Source: Acidobacteriota bacterium (GTDB lineage Bacteria; Acidobacteriota; Terriglobia; Terriglobales; Acidobacteriaceae). From it: a stretch of DNA of 5,984 nt. The position numbers and the translations under genes were made by a program. Each line of letters begins with the position of its first letter. Position 1 is the first letter of the stretch. Shown here in pieces: positions 1 to 5,984 of the stretch. Under the pieces are notes generated by a model. That model ran no database searches. It saw nothing but the letters and a program-made list of their open reading frames with translations, and was not told the origin of the DNA. The stretch spans positions 1 to 5,984 of the forward strand of contig JAJZJJ010000212.1 of assembly GCA_021810175.1 (NCBI GenBank), read 5' to 3'.

Positions 1-415
1 AGTGAAGGTCACGAAACTGGTTGACGGGCCGGACGGGCCGAAAGAGCAGCAGGTGGAGGAAACGCGCAAGACGCTGATTCCCGGTTACCTGGAAACGGTG
101 TATCACCTGTTTTCGATGGAGAAAAAGCACGGACCGGTGATTCTGCGGCTGCGGACAGCGAATCGTGGCGAGGGGAATCATCTGCCGTCTTTGACGCCGG
201 TCTGGCGGAGCGCGGAGTTCCAGGAGCGCGAGGCGTTTGACCTGTTTGGAATCGTGTTCGACGGGCATCCGGATTTGCGGCGGATTCTGATGTGGGAGGA
301 CTTCACCGACCACCCGATGCGGAAGGATTATGTGCCACCAGAGGAAGATGAGCCGGTGATGGATGACGGCTGCGCTCCCGGAAGCAGCGCGGAACAGGGG
401 GCAGCCGGCCAATGA
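1..415 (+). CDS. nuoC: NADH-quinone oxidoreductase subunit C (30 kDa subunit), 5' truncated
   Basis: Peripheral-arm subunit of complex I that packs against NuoD and NuoI and holds no cofactor. The reading frame is open from the window's left edge (codons begin at base 2) to TGA at 413-415, giving 137 visible residues. Residues 75-96 (bases 224-289) match the complex I 30 kDa signature (PROSITE PS00542 as I recall it): ERE, then FDLFGI, then GHPDLRRIL. It is followed by the usual DHPMRKDY and a short acidic tail. The GTG at base 2 is probably not the start, because the N-terminal part of the alpha/beta domain normally found before the VYHLFSME strand (residues 33-40) is missing; the gene should begin upstream. 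A charged stretch at about residues 2-28 lies where short NuoC proteins have only a loop. NuoC is not fused to NuoD, unlike in E. coli. The stop overlaps the nuoD start as ATGA. Confidence 0.95.
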   Translation, partial: VKVTKLVDGPDGPKEQQVEETRKTLIPGYLETVYHLFSMEKKHGPVILRLRTANRGEGNHLPSLTPVWRSAEFQEREAFDLFGIVFDGHPDLRRILMWEDFTDHPMRKDYVPPEEDEPVMDDGCAPGSSAEQGAAGQ

Positions 416-1617
416 GCGGGAAATCGATGATGGAAGAGAGCGCGATCGGACTCGACGAGCAGATGGGCGCGACCTATGGCGCGGGCCGGCACACGCTGAA
501 GCCGGATGCCGAGCACGAGTCGCAGATTCTGGAAGTGGCAATCGGACCGCAGCATCCTTCGACGCACGGCGTATTCCGCATGGATGTGCAGCTGGACGGC
601 GAGCGCGTGGTGCGGCTGAAGCCGGTGTTTGGCTACCTGCATCGGAATCACGAAAAGATTGCCGAGAATGCCGCGTATCTGGCGGCCATTCCATACACGG
701 ACCGGCTCGACTACCTGTGCTCGATGACCAATAACTGGGGCTATGTGCTGGCGGTGGAGAAGCTGGTGGGGATCGCGGTGCCGGAGCGCACGGAATACAT
801 TCGCGTGATCATGGCGGAGTTGACGCGCTTCCAGAATCATTCGGCGCTGGTTGGATTTCTGCTGCAGGACATGGGCGCCTCGGGTACGCCGCTGATGTAT
901 GCGTTCCGCGAGCGGGAGAAGATTCTGGATCTGTTCGAGGCGGTAAGCGGCGCCCGCATGATGTGCAACTACCTGCGGTTCGGCGGGGTGCGCGTGGACT
1001 GCACGCCGGAGTGGCTGGAGGAGACGCGCCAGCTGGTGGGCCGGCTACCGCGTTTTGTGGATGAATTTGAACGGCTGCTGCGCGGCAATGAGATTCTGAT
1101 GGCGCGTACGCAGGGCGTGGGCGTGCTGCCGCGCGAGCTGGCGGTGAGCGCCGGAGTGACAGGGCCCATGCTGCGCGCGAGCGGTGTGAATTACGACATT
1201 CGCAAGGTGGACCGCTACGGAATCTATGACAGGTTCAAGTTCCGGGTCCCGCTGGGCGAGCATGGAGATGTCTACGACCGCTATATGATGCGCGTGCTGG
1301 AGATGCGCGAGTCGATTGCGATTCTGGAGCAGGCGCTGAAGGAAATCCCCGACGGGCCGGTTCAGGACCCGAAGACGAAGGTACGCGGGCTGCGTCCGAA
1401 AGTGGGCGAGGCTTACGGACGGATTGAGTCGCCGAAGGGCGAGCTGGGCTTTTACCTGATCAGCGACGGCACGATGAATCCGTATCGCTACCGGGTGCGG
1501 CCGCCGTGCCTGATCAACCTGACCATTCTGGAAGATATGTGCCTTGGGCTGAGCGTGGCTGACGTGGTGGTGACGCTGGGCAGCGTGGATATTGTGATGG
1601 GCGAGGTGGACCGCTAA
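412..1617 (+). CDS. nuoD: NADH-quinone oxidoreductase subunit D (49 kDa subunit)
   Basis: Forms most of the quinone-binding pocket of complex I together with NuoB and NuoH. The 401 residues match the family's usual length and are complete, ending in the characteristic [17 protein letters not shown] is at 45-54. His52 and Tyr101 align with the quinone-head ligands His38 and Tyr87 of Thermus Nqo4, and Asp153 aligns with its Asp139. Other family blocks are [14 protein letters not shown] (163-176), [10 protein letters not shown] (256-265) and [12 protein letters not shown] (342-353). The 49 kDa signature region reads [12 protein letters not shown] (76-87), with Asn where Gly is usual. There are no paired CxxC motifs, which excludes the homologous NiFe-hydrogenase large subunits. 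The ATG at 412 overlaps the nuoC stop and has an AGGGGG at 396-401; ATG codons at 427 and 430 are weaker alternatives. About 40 N-terminal residues precede the first conserved strand. The TAA stop shares one base with the nuoI start. Confidence 0.98.
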   Translation: MSGKSMMEESAIGLDEQMGATYGAGRHTLKPDAEHESQILEVAIGPQHPSTHGVFRMDVQLDGERVVRLKPVFGYLHRNHEKIAENAAYLAAIPYTDRLDYLCSMTNNWGYVLAVEKLVGIAVPERTEYIRVIMAELTRFQNHSALVGFLLQDMGASGTPLMYAFREREKILDLFEAVSGARMMCNYLRFGGVRVDCTPEWLEETRQLVGRLPRFVDEFERLLRGNEILMARTQGVGVLPRELAVSAGVTGPMLRASGVNYDIRKVDRYGIYDRFKFRVPLGEHGDVYDRYMMRVLEMRESIAILEQALKEIPDGPVQDPKTKVRGLRPKVGEAYGRIESPKGELGFYLISDGTMNPYRYRVRPPCLINLTILEDMCLGLSVADVVVTLGSVDIVMGEVDR

Positions 1618-2240
1618 TGCTGGGCGAAGGCATCGTCAAGGGACTGATCGAAACCGCACGTAACTTTGTGGGCAGTTATGTGGACAAGGATCGTCTGGTT
1701 ACCGTGCAGTACCCGGAGGAGCGGAATCCGCTGCCGGAGGCAGCGCGCAATTTCCCCTTCCTGTTGTACGACGGCGACGATCCCGAGGCAGGATTGCGCT
1801 GCGTGTCTTGTCACATCTGTGAGAAGGAATGTCCGCCGCGCTGCATTCATATTGAGAAGAGCACGGACAAGAAGCCGGACTTTGTGGGCAAGCAGCAGTT
1901 CTATCCGAAGGTCTTCAACATTGACGTTTCGGTGTGCATGAGCTGCCAGATCTGCGTCGAGGTGTGCCCATTCGACGCGATCCGGATGGACAAGGAATTT
2001 GAGCTCAGTACGGATGACCGCTTTGGCGGGCTGCTCTGGACCAAGAAGGAGCTGGCGAAACCGAACGACTATTACCAGAAGATCCATCCGATGGAAGCGG
2101 CGGAGACAGATGCGCGGCGGGCTGAGGAACTGAAGCAGACGCAGGCCAAGGCCGCAGCGGCCGCGGCAGCGGCAGCTGCGAAAGCGGCGGAAGCCGCCAA
2201 AGCGGGCAATGGGGCTGCCGGAAAGGAGCCGTCGGCGTAA
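1617..2240 (+). CDS. nuoI: NADH-quinone oxidoreductase subunit I, two 4Fe-4S clusters (23 kDa, TYKY-type)
   Basis: Ferredoxin-like peripheral subunit carrying clusters N6a and N6b, which pass electrons towards NuoB and quinone. An amphipathic N-terminus and VTVQYPEERNPLPE (28-41) precede two cluster motifs of the form CxxCxxCxxxCP: Cys62/65/68/72 and Cys107/110/113/117. An additional Cys76 follows the first motif. After the ferredoxin fold comes a conserved-looking RFGGLLWTKKEL segment (135-146). The last 45 or so residues (163-207) form a charged, then alanine-rich tail with ten consecutive Ala (179-188), absent from compact NuoI proteins of about 160-180 residues. The ATG overlaps the nuoD stop as TAATG, with a GAGG at 1603-1606 as ribosome binding site. 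It stands before nuoH rather than after it, and directly follows nuoD with no nuoEFG between. Two-cluster subunits of group 4 hydrogenases look similar, but the neighbours settle it as NuoI. Confidence 0.96.
   Translation: MLGEGIVKGLIETARNFVGSYVDKDRLVTVQYPEERNPLPEAARNFPFLLYDGDDPEAGLRCVSCHICEKECPPRCIHIEKSTDKKPDFVGKQQFYPKVFNIDVSVCMSCQICVEVCPFDAIRMDKEFELSTDDRFGGLLWTKKELAKPNDYYQKIHPMEAAETDARRAEELKQTQAKAAAAAAAAAAKAAEAAKAGNGAAGKEPSA
2145..2204 (+). repeat. Alanine-codon tract in the nuoI 3' end
   Basis: GCN-rich stretch encoding NuoI residues 177-196, with ten alanine codons in a row at 2151-2180. All four alanine codons are used (GCC, GCA, GCG, GCT), so it is not a pure trinucleotide repeat. It is predicted to form a helical, alanine/lysine-rich tail. 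Confidence 0.75.
2222..2228 (+). promoter_or_regulatory. Ribosome binding site for nuoH
   Basis: AAAGGAG inside the nuoI 3' end, 11 bases before the ATG at 2240. It supports that ATG, which overlaps the nuoI stop as TAATG, over the in-frame ATG seven codons in (2258). Confidence 0.7.
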
Positions 2241-3463
2241 TGAATGGATATTTTGCGATGGCGACGGGTCTTGCCGAGCGGGTAGACCAGATATTTGTCA
2301 CATTTGATCATTGGGCGGTTACAAATACGCCGGAACCTCTGCGCTGGCTGGTTTCCATACTGCTGATCGTGGTGCCGATTCTGGCCGTTTTTCCGGGATT
2401 GTTTGCGCTGACGACCGTACTCGAACGCAAGGGGCTGGGCAGGATCCAGAACCGCTACGGTCCGAACCGCGTGGGCCCGTATGGACTGCTGCAGCCGATT
2501 GCCGATGCCGTGAAATCGCTGACGAAGGAAGACGTTGTGCCGCGCACGGCGGATGGCGTGGTGCATTACCTGGCTCCGCTGGTGATTGTGTCGACGGCCT
2601 TCCTGGCCTATGCGGTGCTGCCGGTGGGGCGCAACATGATAGCCGTGCATCTGGACGCAGGGCTGCTGTTCTTCTTTGCGATTGGTTCGGCGACCGAACT
2701 GGCGGTGTTCATGGCCGGATGGTCAAGCCGCAACAAGTATTCGCTGCTGGGCGCCATGCGCGCGATCGCACAGATGATCAGCTATGAAGTTCCGCTGATT
2801 CTCTCTTCGATTGCGGTCATCATGATTGCCGGCACGCTTTCTCCGGAAAAGATTGTGCTCGAACAGGCGCAGTATACGGGGATCTTTCCGCACTGGTATG
2901 TGTTCACGCCCTGGGGATTTGCCGGGTTTCTGCTGTTCATGACGGCGGCTGCGGCAGAGACGAACCGGAGCCCATTCGATTTGCCGGAAGGCGAATCGGA
3001 GATTATCGCGGGCTACTTTGTCGAATATTCGGGTTTCAAGTTTGCGCTGTTCTTCCTGGCTGAGTACCTGGAGATTTTCGCGGTGAGCGGTCTGGGCATC
3101 ACGCTGTTCCTGGGCGGATGGTCGGCGCCGCTGAGTTTTCTGGCTGTGATTCCGTCGTGGATCTGGTTCTTTGCCAAGTTGCTGGTGATGATCGGCGTCT
3201 TCATCTGGGTGAGGGGCACGATGCCGCGTCTGAGGATGGACCAGCTGATGAACTTTGCCTGGAAGTTCATGCTGCCGATGGCGCTGATCGACATGGTCTG
3301 CGCGGGTGTGTGGCGATTTCTGCCCGGCGGAGCCTTGTGGGTCGTGCTGCGCTGGCTGATATGCGCCGCGATCATCGTGGTGCCATACGTGGCGCTGGCG
3401 CGCGGGCTTGAGCAGGGGCGGAAGATCGAACAGCGGGTCTACCGCTACGCGGAGGAAGGGTAA
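2240..3463 (+). CDS. nuoH: NADH-quinone oxidoreductase subunit H (ND1-like membrane subunit)
   Basis: Membrane subunit joining the peripheral arm to the proton-pumping arm; with NuoD and NuoB it closes the quinone tunnel. The 407 residues contain about eight hydrophobic helices (first at about 36-59, last at about 366-388). Both family signatures are intact: GLLQPIADAVKSLTKE at 82-97 (PS00667 type) and PFDLPEGESEIIAG at 245-258 (PS00668 type). Also typical are ERKGLGRIQNRYGPNRVGP (62-80) and the acidic loop AETNRSPFDLPEGESE (239-254), whose glutamates, with Glu263, belong to the quinone-to-membrane charge path known from structures. It is longer than E. coli NuoH (325 residues) because of an N-terminal extension of roughly 30 residues and a longer C-terminal end. 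The start overlaps the nuoI stop. Two bases separate its stop from nuoJ. In the classical operon nuoG precedes nuoH and nuoI follows it; here nuoI precedes it. Confidence 0.98.
   Translation: MNGYFAMATGLAERVDQIFVTFDHWAVTNTPEPLRWLVSILLIVVPILAVFPGLFALTTVLERKGLGRIQNRYGPNRVGPYGLLQPIADAVKSLTKEDVVPRTADGVVHYLAPLVIVSTAFLAYAVLPVGRNMIAVHLDAGLLFFFAIGSATELAVFMAGWSSRNKYSLLGAMRAIAQMISYEVPLILSSIAVIMIAGTLSPEKIVLEQAQYTGIFPHWYVFTPWGFAGFLLFMTAAAAETNRSPFDLPEGESEIIAGYFVEYSGFKFALFFLAEYLEIFAVSGLGITLFLGGWSAPLSFLAVIPSWIWFFAKLLVMIGVFIWVRGTMPRLRMDQLMNFAWKFMLPMALIDMVCAGVWRFLPGGALWVVLRWLICAAIIVVPYVALARGLEQGRKIEQRVYRYAEEG
3451..3460 (+). promoter_or_regulatory. Ribosome binding site for nuoJ
   Basis: GGAGGAAGGG, encoding the last residues of NuoH, ends five bases before the nuoJ ATG at 3466. 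It is the strongest Shine-Dalgarno sequence in the window and fixes the nuoJ start. Confidence 0.8.
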
Positions 3464-3465
3464 CC

Positions 3466-3987
3466 ATGACAGTGTCATTTGTTCTGCTGGCTCTGCTTAC
3501 ACTATCCGCCGCGGTCGCGGCGATGAGTATGCCCCGGCTGATCCACTGCGCGCTGGCACTTGCGGTGGCGTTTACCGGGCTGGGCGGCATTTTCCTGAAT
3601 CTTGGAGCGGAGTTTGTCGGCCTGGCGCAGCTGCTGGTGTATGTGGGTGCGGTGGCCATCCTGATTGTGTTTGCGATTCTGCTGACGCGCGGCAGTGAAG
3701 TTTCGATGCGGCCGGGGGCAAGGTCGGCGATTTCCGGAACGGTGATTGCGCTGGCGGTATTTGCGGTGCTGGCGCATGCGGTGCTGACCAGCGGCGTGAG
3801 CCGCATGGCGACGACGGCTGTAACGCCTTCGAACCGGGTACAGGAGATTGGCGTGACACTGCTGCAGCAGTACGTTCTGCCGCTGGAAGTGATTGCGCTC
3901 CTGCTGACGGCGGCGTTGATTGGCGCGGTCATTCTTGCCTGGCGTGAAAAGAGCCCGGCGGCGCAGGAAGGAGCGGAAACGCGATGA
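3466..3987 (+). CDS. nuoJ: NADH-quinone oxidoreductase subunit J (ND6-like membrane subunit)
   Basis: Small membrane subunit next to NuoK and NuoH. Its third helix undergoes the pi-bulge change seen in complex I structures. The 173 residues have five hydrophobic segments, at about 3-20, 27-46, 50-73, 88-107 and 136-158. The conserved third-helix block runs from NLGAEFVGLAQ (45-55) through LLVYVGAVAIL (56-66), including Tyr59. The closing segment LPLEVIALLLTAALIGAVIL (138-157) has the conserved Glu141 and the IGAVILA ending typical of the family. Length is close to E. coli NuoJ (184). The start is set by the strong ribosome binding site two codons upstream. The stop overlaps the nuoK start as ATGA, so the two are likely made in equal amounts. 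Confidence 0.96.
   Translation: MTVSFVLLALLTLSAAVAAMSMPRLIHCALALAVAFTGLGGIFLNLGAEFVGLAQLLVYVGAVAILIVFAILLTRGSEVSMRPGARSAISGTVIALAVFAVLAHAVLTSGVSRMATTAVTPSNRVQEIGVTLLQQYVLPLEVIALLLTAALIGAVILAWREKSPAAQEGAETR
3968..3973 (+). promoter_or_regulatory. Ribosome binding site for nuoK
   Basis: AAGGAG within the nuoJ 3' end, 10 bases before the ATG at 3984. It supports that start, which overlaps the nuoJ stop as ATGA. Confidence 0.7.
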
Positions 3988-4310
3988 ACCCTTTGTCTGC
4001 CTGTTTGATTGTTGCGGCATTCCTGTTCTGCGTGGGGCTGGCCGGAGCGCTCTCGCGCAGCAGCGCGATTCTGGTGCTGGCCGGAATTGAGTTAATGCTG
4101 GGCGCGGCGAACCTGAACTTTATTGCCTTCTGGCGCTATGGCGCATTGGCTGCGGTGTCGCCCTTTCATTCGCTGACGGGCATCATGTTTGTGCTGTTCT
4201 CGATTGGCGTGGCGGCGGCGGAAGCGGCGGTCGGACTCGCTTTGATTCTTGCGATTTACCGCTACACGAAGAGCTGTAATGTCACCCAGATCACCGAGTT
4301 GAAGGGATAG
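3984..4310 (+). CDS. nuoK: NADH-quinone oxidoreductase subunit K (ND4L-like membrane subunit)
   Basis: Three-helix membrane subunit in the proton path between NuoJ and the antiporter-like subunits. Both membrane glutamates needed for pumping are present: Glu36 in GIELMLGAANLNF (34-46), the same number as in E. coli, and Glu80 in VAAAEAAVGLALILAIYR (76-93), matching E. coli Glu72. The C-terminus ITELKG resembles the usual SEMRG ending. At 108 residues it is about 8 longer than most NuoK. The additional residues lie in the loop between helices 2 and 3 (about 50-64), which here reads WRYGALAAVSPFHSL. The start is supported by an AAGGAG and by the four-base overlap with nuoJ. It is followed by a 34-base spacer, the largest in the window. 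Confidence 0.97.
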   Translation: MNPLSACLIVAAFLFCVGLAGALSRSSAILVLAGIELMLGAANLNFIAFWRYGALAAVSPFHSLTGIMFVLFSIGVAAAEAAVGLALILAIYRYTKSCNVTQITELKG

Positions 4311-4313
4311 CGC

Positions 4314-4352
4314 ATGCCATTTATGAACGAGCGGAGTGGATGCCTTGATTAG
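4314..4352 (+). other. 12-codon mini-ORF between nuoK and nuoL
   Basis: ATG at 4314 reads MPFMNERSGCLD and stops at TAG 4350-4352, overlapping the first eight bases of nuoL in a different frame. GAAGGG at 4301-4306 lies seven bases before the ATG, a good ribosome binding site. It could pass ribosomes on to the TTG start of nuoL, or be chance. Nothing suggests the peptide itself has a function. Confidence 0.35.
4333..4336 (+). promoter_or_regulatory. Ribosome binding site for nuoL (decides the start)
   Basis: GGAG within GGAGTGGA, eight bases before TTG at 4345. The spacing is ideal for TTG. The other in-frame candidate, GTG at 4336, overlaps this site and has only a weak purine stretch upstream. 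An in-frame TGA at 4324-4326 rules out anything earlier, and no in-frame ATG is near. Confidence 0.6.
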
Positions 4353-5984
4353 AATCCTGTGGCTCATTCCGGCGATCCCCGTGTTGGCCGCCGGATTCAT
4401 TGCACTCTTGAAGCGGGGCCAGCGCAAGCTCGCCGCCACGGCTGCCATCGGCGCACTCGGAGTCTCCCTTGTAATGTCGGTTGCGGCGTTTGCATCGATG
4501 CTCGGAAATTCCGGGCTGCAGGTGATGAACTTCCGCTGGCTGCAGTTTGGAACACAGTGGATTTCGCTGGGCTGGCTGCTGGATCCGCTGGCCGCCATCA
4601 TGCTGGTGATGGTGTCATTTGTCGGGCTGCTGATCTTTATCTACAGCATCGGCTACATGGCCGAGGACGAGAACTTCACGCGCTTCTTCTGCTTCCTTTC
4701 GCTGTTTGCCGGTGCCATGCTGGCGGTGGTGATTGCCAACAGCCTGCTGCTGCTGTTCATGGGATGGGAGTTGGTGGGGCTGACGTCGTACCTGCTGATT
4801 GGTTTCTGGTATCACAAGCCGGAAGCGGCAGCGGCGGCGAAGAAGGCTTTCATCGTGACTCGGGTGGGCGATCTTGGCCTGCTGCTGGGCATGGTGTGGC
4901 TCTATGGGAGCACCGGCACACTGTTGTTTTACAACCACGGCGCCGGCTGCCTGGAGCATGGCGCGCTGGCTGTGCTGGTGGCGCACACGACGATTGGCGG
5001 CATGGCGGTCTCGACGGCGATTGCGCTGCTGATTTTCCTGGGCGCGGCGGGCAAGTCCGGACAGGTTCCGTTCCACATATGGTTGCCGGATGCGATGGAA
5101 GGTCCGACGCCGGTGAGCGCGCTGATTCATGCGGCGACGATGGTGGCTGCCGGTGTTTACCTGATTGCGCGCGTATATCCGCTGATGAGCATAACGGTGA
5201 CGCCGGGGACGATCAGCACGGCGCTGCAGGTGATTGCCTGGATTGGAGCGATTACAGCATTCTTTGCGGCTTGCATTGCGGTGGCGCAGGACGACATCAA
5301 GCGGATTCTGGCCTATTCGACGATTTCGCAACTGGGCTACATGATGCTGGGCCTGGGCGTGGGCGGCGTAGCGGTGGGCATGTTCCACCTGATCACGCAT
5401 GCATGCTTCAAGGCGCTCTTGTTCCTGGGCGCGGGCTCGGTGATTCACGGCTGCGGGGGCGAGCAGGACATTCGCAAGATGGGCGGGCTGCGGCGGTTCA
5501 TGCCCATCACGTTCGTGACGTATGCCTCAGGCATGCTGGCGTTATGCGGCTTCCCGCTGTTTGCAGGGTTCTGGAGCAAGGATGAGATTTTGCACGCGGC
5601 CCATGGGTGGCCGATGTCGCTGGGGCCGTTTTATCTGGGCACGGCGGGCGCGCTACTGACCGCGTTCTACATGATGCGGCAGGTTTATTACGTCTTCCTG
5701 GGCTCGCGGCGCACGGCGGACGAGGCGGCGGAAGCAGCGGCTATGGCGGCGGATGAAACCGCGGCCGCACATGGACATGCAGCGGCGCAGGGCCATGGTG
5801 AACCGCACGAAAGCCCTGCGGTGATGGGGATTCCGATGATCATTCTGGGTTTCCTGGCAGCATTCCTGGGATTCGTTGGCACTCCGGCGTGGCCATGGTT
5901 TAGCGATTTCTTGACCGGCCAGACGACGACGCTCGACTTTGGGCGATTTGGCGAAGGGGGCCTGCTGCCGCTGATGGTGGTCTC
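4345..5984 (+). CDS. nuoL: NADH-quinone oxidoreductase subunit L (ND5-like antiporter-type subunit), 3' truncated
   Basis: Distal proton-pumping subunit of the membrane arm. The frame is open from the TTG at 4345 to the window end: 546 codons, with no stop, of a protein usually above 600. It opens with IRILWLIPAIPVLAAG, the normal NuoL beginning. Known pumping residues are visible: Glu142 in GWELVGLTSYLLIGF (140-154), Asp176 in RVGD, Lys237 in AGKSGQVPFHIWLPDAM (235-251), His262 in SALIHAATM, Lys319 in DDIKRILAYST, His348, His352 and Lys356 in FHLITHACFKALLFLGAGS (347-365), and Lys412 in AGFWSKDEIL (407-416). Between YYVFLGSRR and PHESPAVM lies an Ala/His-rich insert (about 457-485). The last helices and the long lateral helix HL lie beyond the window. 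The start codon is rare but best supported by GGAG at 4333. A long open frame at 4359-5585 in another phase is only its shadow. Confidence 0.95.
   Translation, partial: MIRILWLIPAIPVLAAGFIALLKRGQRKLAATAAIGALGVSLVMSVAAFASMLGNSGLQVMNFRWLQFGTQWISLGWLLDPLAAIMLVMVSFVGLLIFIYSIGYMAEDENFTRFFCFLSLFAGAMLAVVIANSLLLLFMGWELVGLTSYLLIGFWYHKPEAAAAAKKAFIVTRVGDLGLLLGMVWLYGSTGTLLFYNHGAGCLEHGALAVLVAHTTIGGMAVSTAIALLIFLGAAGKSGQVPFHIWLPDAMEGPTPVSALIHAATMVAAGVYLIARVYPLMSITVTPGTISTALQVIAWIGAITAFFAACIAVAQDDIKRILAYSTISQLGYMMLGLGVGGVAVGMFHLITHACFKALLFLGAGSVIHGCGGEQDIRKMGGLRRFMPITFVTYASGMLALCGFPLFAGFWSKDEILHAAHGWPMSLGPFYLGTAGALLTAFYMMRQVYYVFLGSRRTADEAAEAAAMAADETAAAHGHAAAQGHGEPHESPAVMGIPMIILGFLAAFLGFVGTPAWPWFSDFLTGQTTTLDFGRFGEGGLLPLMVV
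5713..5799 (+). repeat. Ala/His-rich low-complexity insert in nuoL
   Basis: Encodes NuoL residues 457-485, dominated by Ala with Glu/Asp first and His/Gly later (AAAHGHAAAQGHG at 473-485). It sits in an extramembrane loop between two helices, just before the conserved PHESP. It shares an eight-base GCGGCCGC with the nuoI tract, which simply reflects alanine codons. Confidence 0.65.

Noticed and set aside
400..430. Frameshifted nuoCD fusion
   Set aside because: nuoC ends with a normal acidic tail and the ATGA overlap is a standard coupled junction; separate C and D genes are common outside gammaproteobacteria.
328..840. 170-codon minus-strand open frame opposite the nuoC-nuoD junction
   Set aside because: Arg/His-rich shadow crossing two genuine genes; no motif and no credible start context.
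2151..2180. Unstable trinucleotide repeat or mobile-element trace
   Set aside because: Alanine codons are mixed and there are no flanking direct or inverted repeats; it reads as ordinary coding for a low-complexity protein tail.
412..3463. Group 4 membrane NiFe-hydrogenase or related complex instead of complex I
   Set aside because: NuoD has no N- or C-terminal CxxC metal-binding pairs (its cysteines 103, 185, 197, 366 and 377 are isolated), it keeps the quinone-site His52 and Tyr101, and a separate full NuoJ/NuoK/NuoL set follows.
2723..3478. 251-codon minus-strand open frame opposite nuoH
   Set aside because: Arg/His/Gln-rich translation typical of the antisense of a GC-rich membrane gene; no recognisable domain, and nuoH is certain on the other strand.
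3372..3932. 186-codon minus-strand open frame opposite nuoJ
   Set aside because: Ser/Thr/Ala/Arg-rich shadow of nuoJ with no family likeness and no supporting context.
4311..4344. Terminator or promoter in the nuoK-nuoL gap
   Set aside because: No stem-loop with a T run and no convincing -35/-10 pair in 34 bases; the gap is explained by the mini-ORF and ribosome binding site.
4615..5448. 277-codon minus-strand open frame opposite nuoL
   Set aside because: Same antisense shadow composition (Arg, His, Gln), no domain, fully opposite conserved nuoL motifs.
4359..5585. 408-codon plus-strand open frame inside the nuoL region
   Set aside because: It is rich in Gly, Arg, Ala and His with no membrane character or known motif, and it lies over the true nuoL frame, which is starred by conserved motifs throughout. 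nuoL starts at TTG and runs off the window, so it is easily missed.

Overview
The window is one uninterrupted plus-strand run of genes for respiratory complex I (proton-pumping NADH:quinone oxidoreductase, NDH-1). It carries, in order, the 3' part of nuoC, complete nuoD, nuoI, nuoH, nuoJ and nuoK, and the first 546 codons of nuoL, which is cut by the window end. High GC, heavy use of GCG/CTG codons and the style of the proteins (separate NuoC and NuoD, long NuoH, NuoI with an alanine-rich tail) suggest a soil-type Gram-negative bacterium. My best guess is Acidobacteriota (Terriglobia-like), at moderate to low confidence, because the window has no phylogenetic marker outside the nuo genes.

Layout: 1-415 nuoC (5' truncated); 412-1617 nuoD; 1617-2240 nuoI; 2240-3463 nuoH; 3466-3987 nuoJ; 3984-4310 nuoK; 4311-4344 a 34-base gap, the only real spacer, containing most of a 12-codon mini-ORF; 4345-5984 nuoL from a TTG start. 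Adjacent genes overlap by 1 or 4 bases or lie 2 bases apart, so the run is almost certainly one polycistronic unit with coupled translation. No internal promoter or terminator was seen. Everything outside the 34-base gap is coding, and no gene on the minus strand is supported.

How the genes work together: NuoC, NuoD and NuoI belong to the peripheral arm. NuoI carries two 4Fe-4S clusters that pass electrons towards the quinone pocket formed by NuoD with NuoB and NuoH. NuoH, NuoJ, NuoK and NuoL are membrane subunits that turn quinone reduction into proton translocation. The residues essential to this chemistry are present in every subunit seen.

The notable point is gene order. The NADH-oxidising module genes nuoE, nuoF and nuoG, which in the classical operon lie between nuoD and nuoH, are absent there, and nuoI has moved in front of nuoH (C-D-I-H-J-K-L). 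The enzyme may therefore be a complex I lacking the NADH module and fed by another donor, or it may borrow E/F/G encoded elsewhere. Smaller oddities are an alanine-rich NuoI tail, an Ala/His-rich insert in NuoL, a changed signature in NuoD, and the TTG start of nuoL behind a mini-ORF. I see no evidence of a wholly new system.
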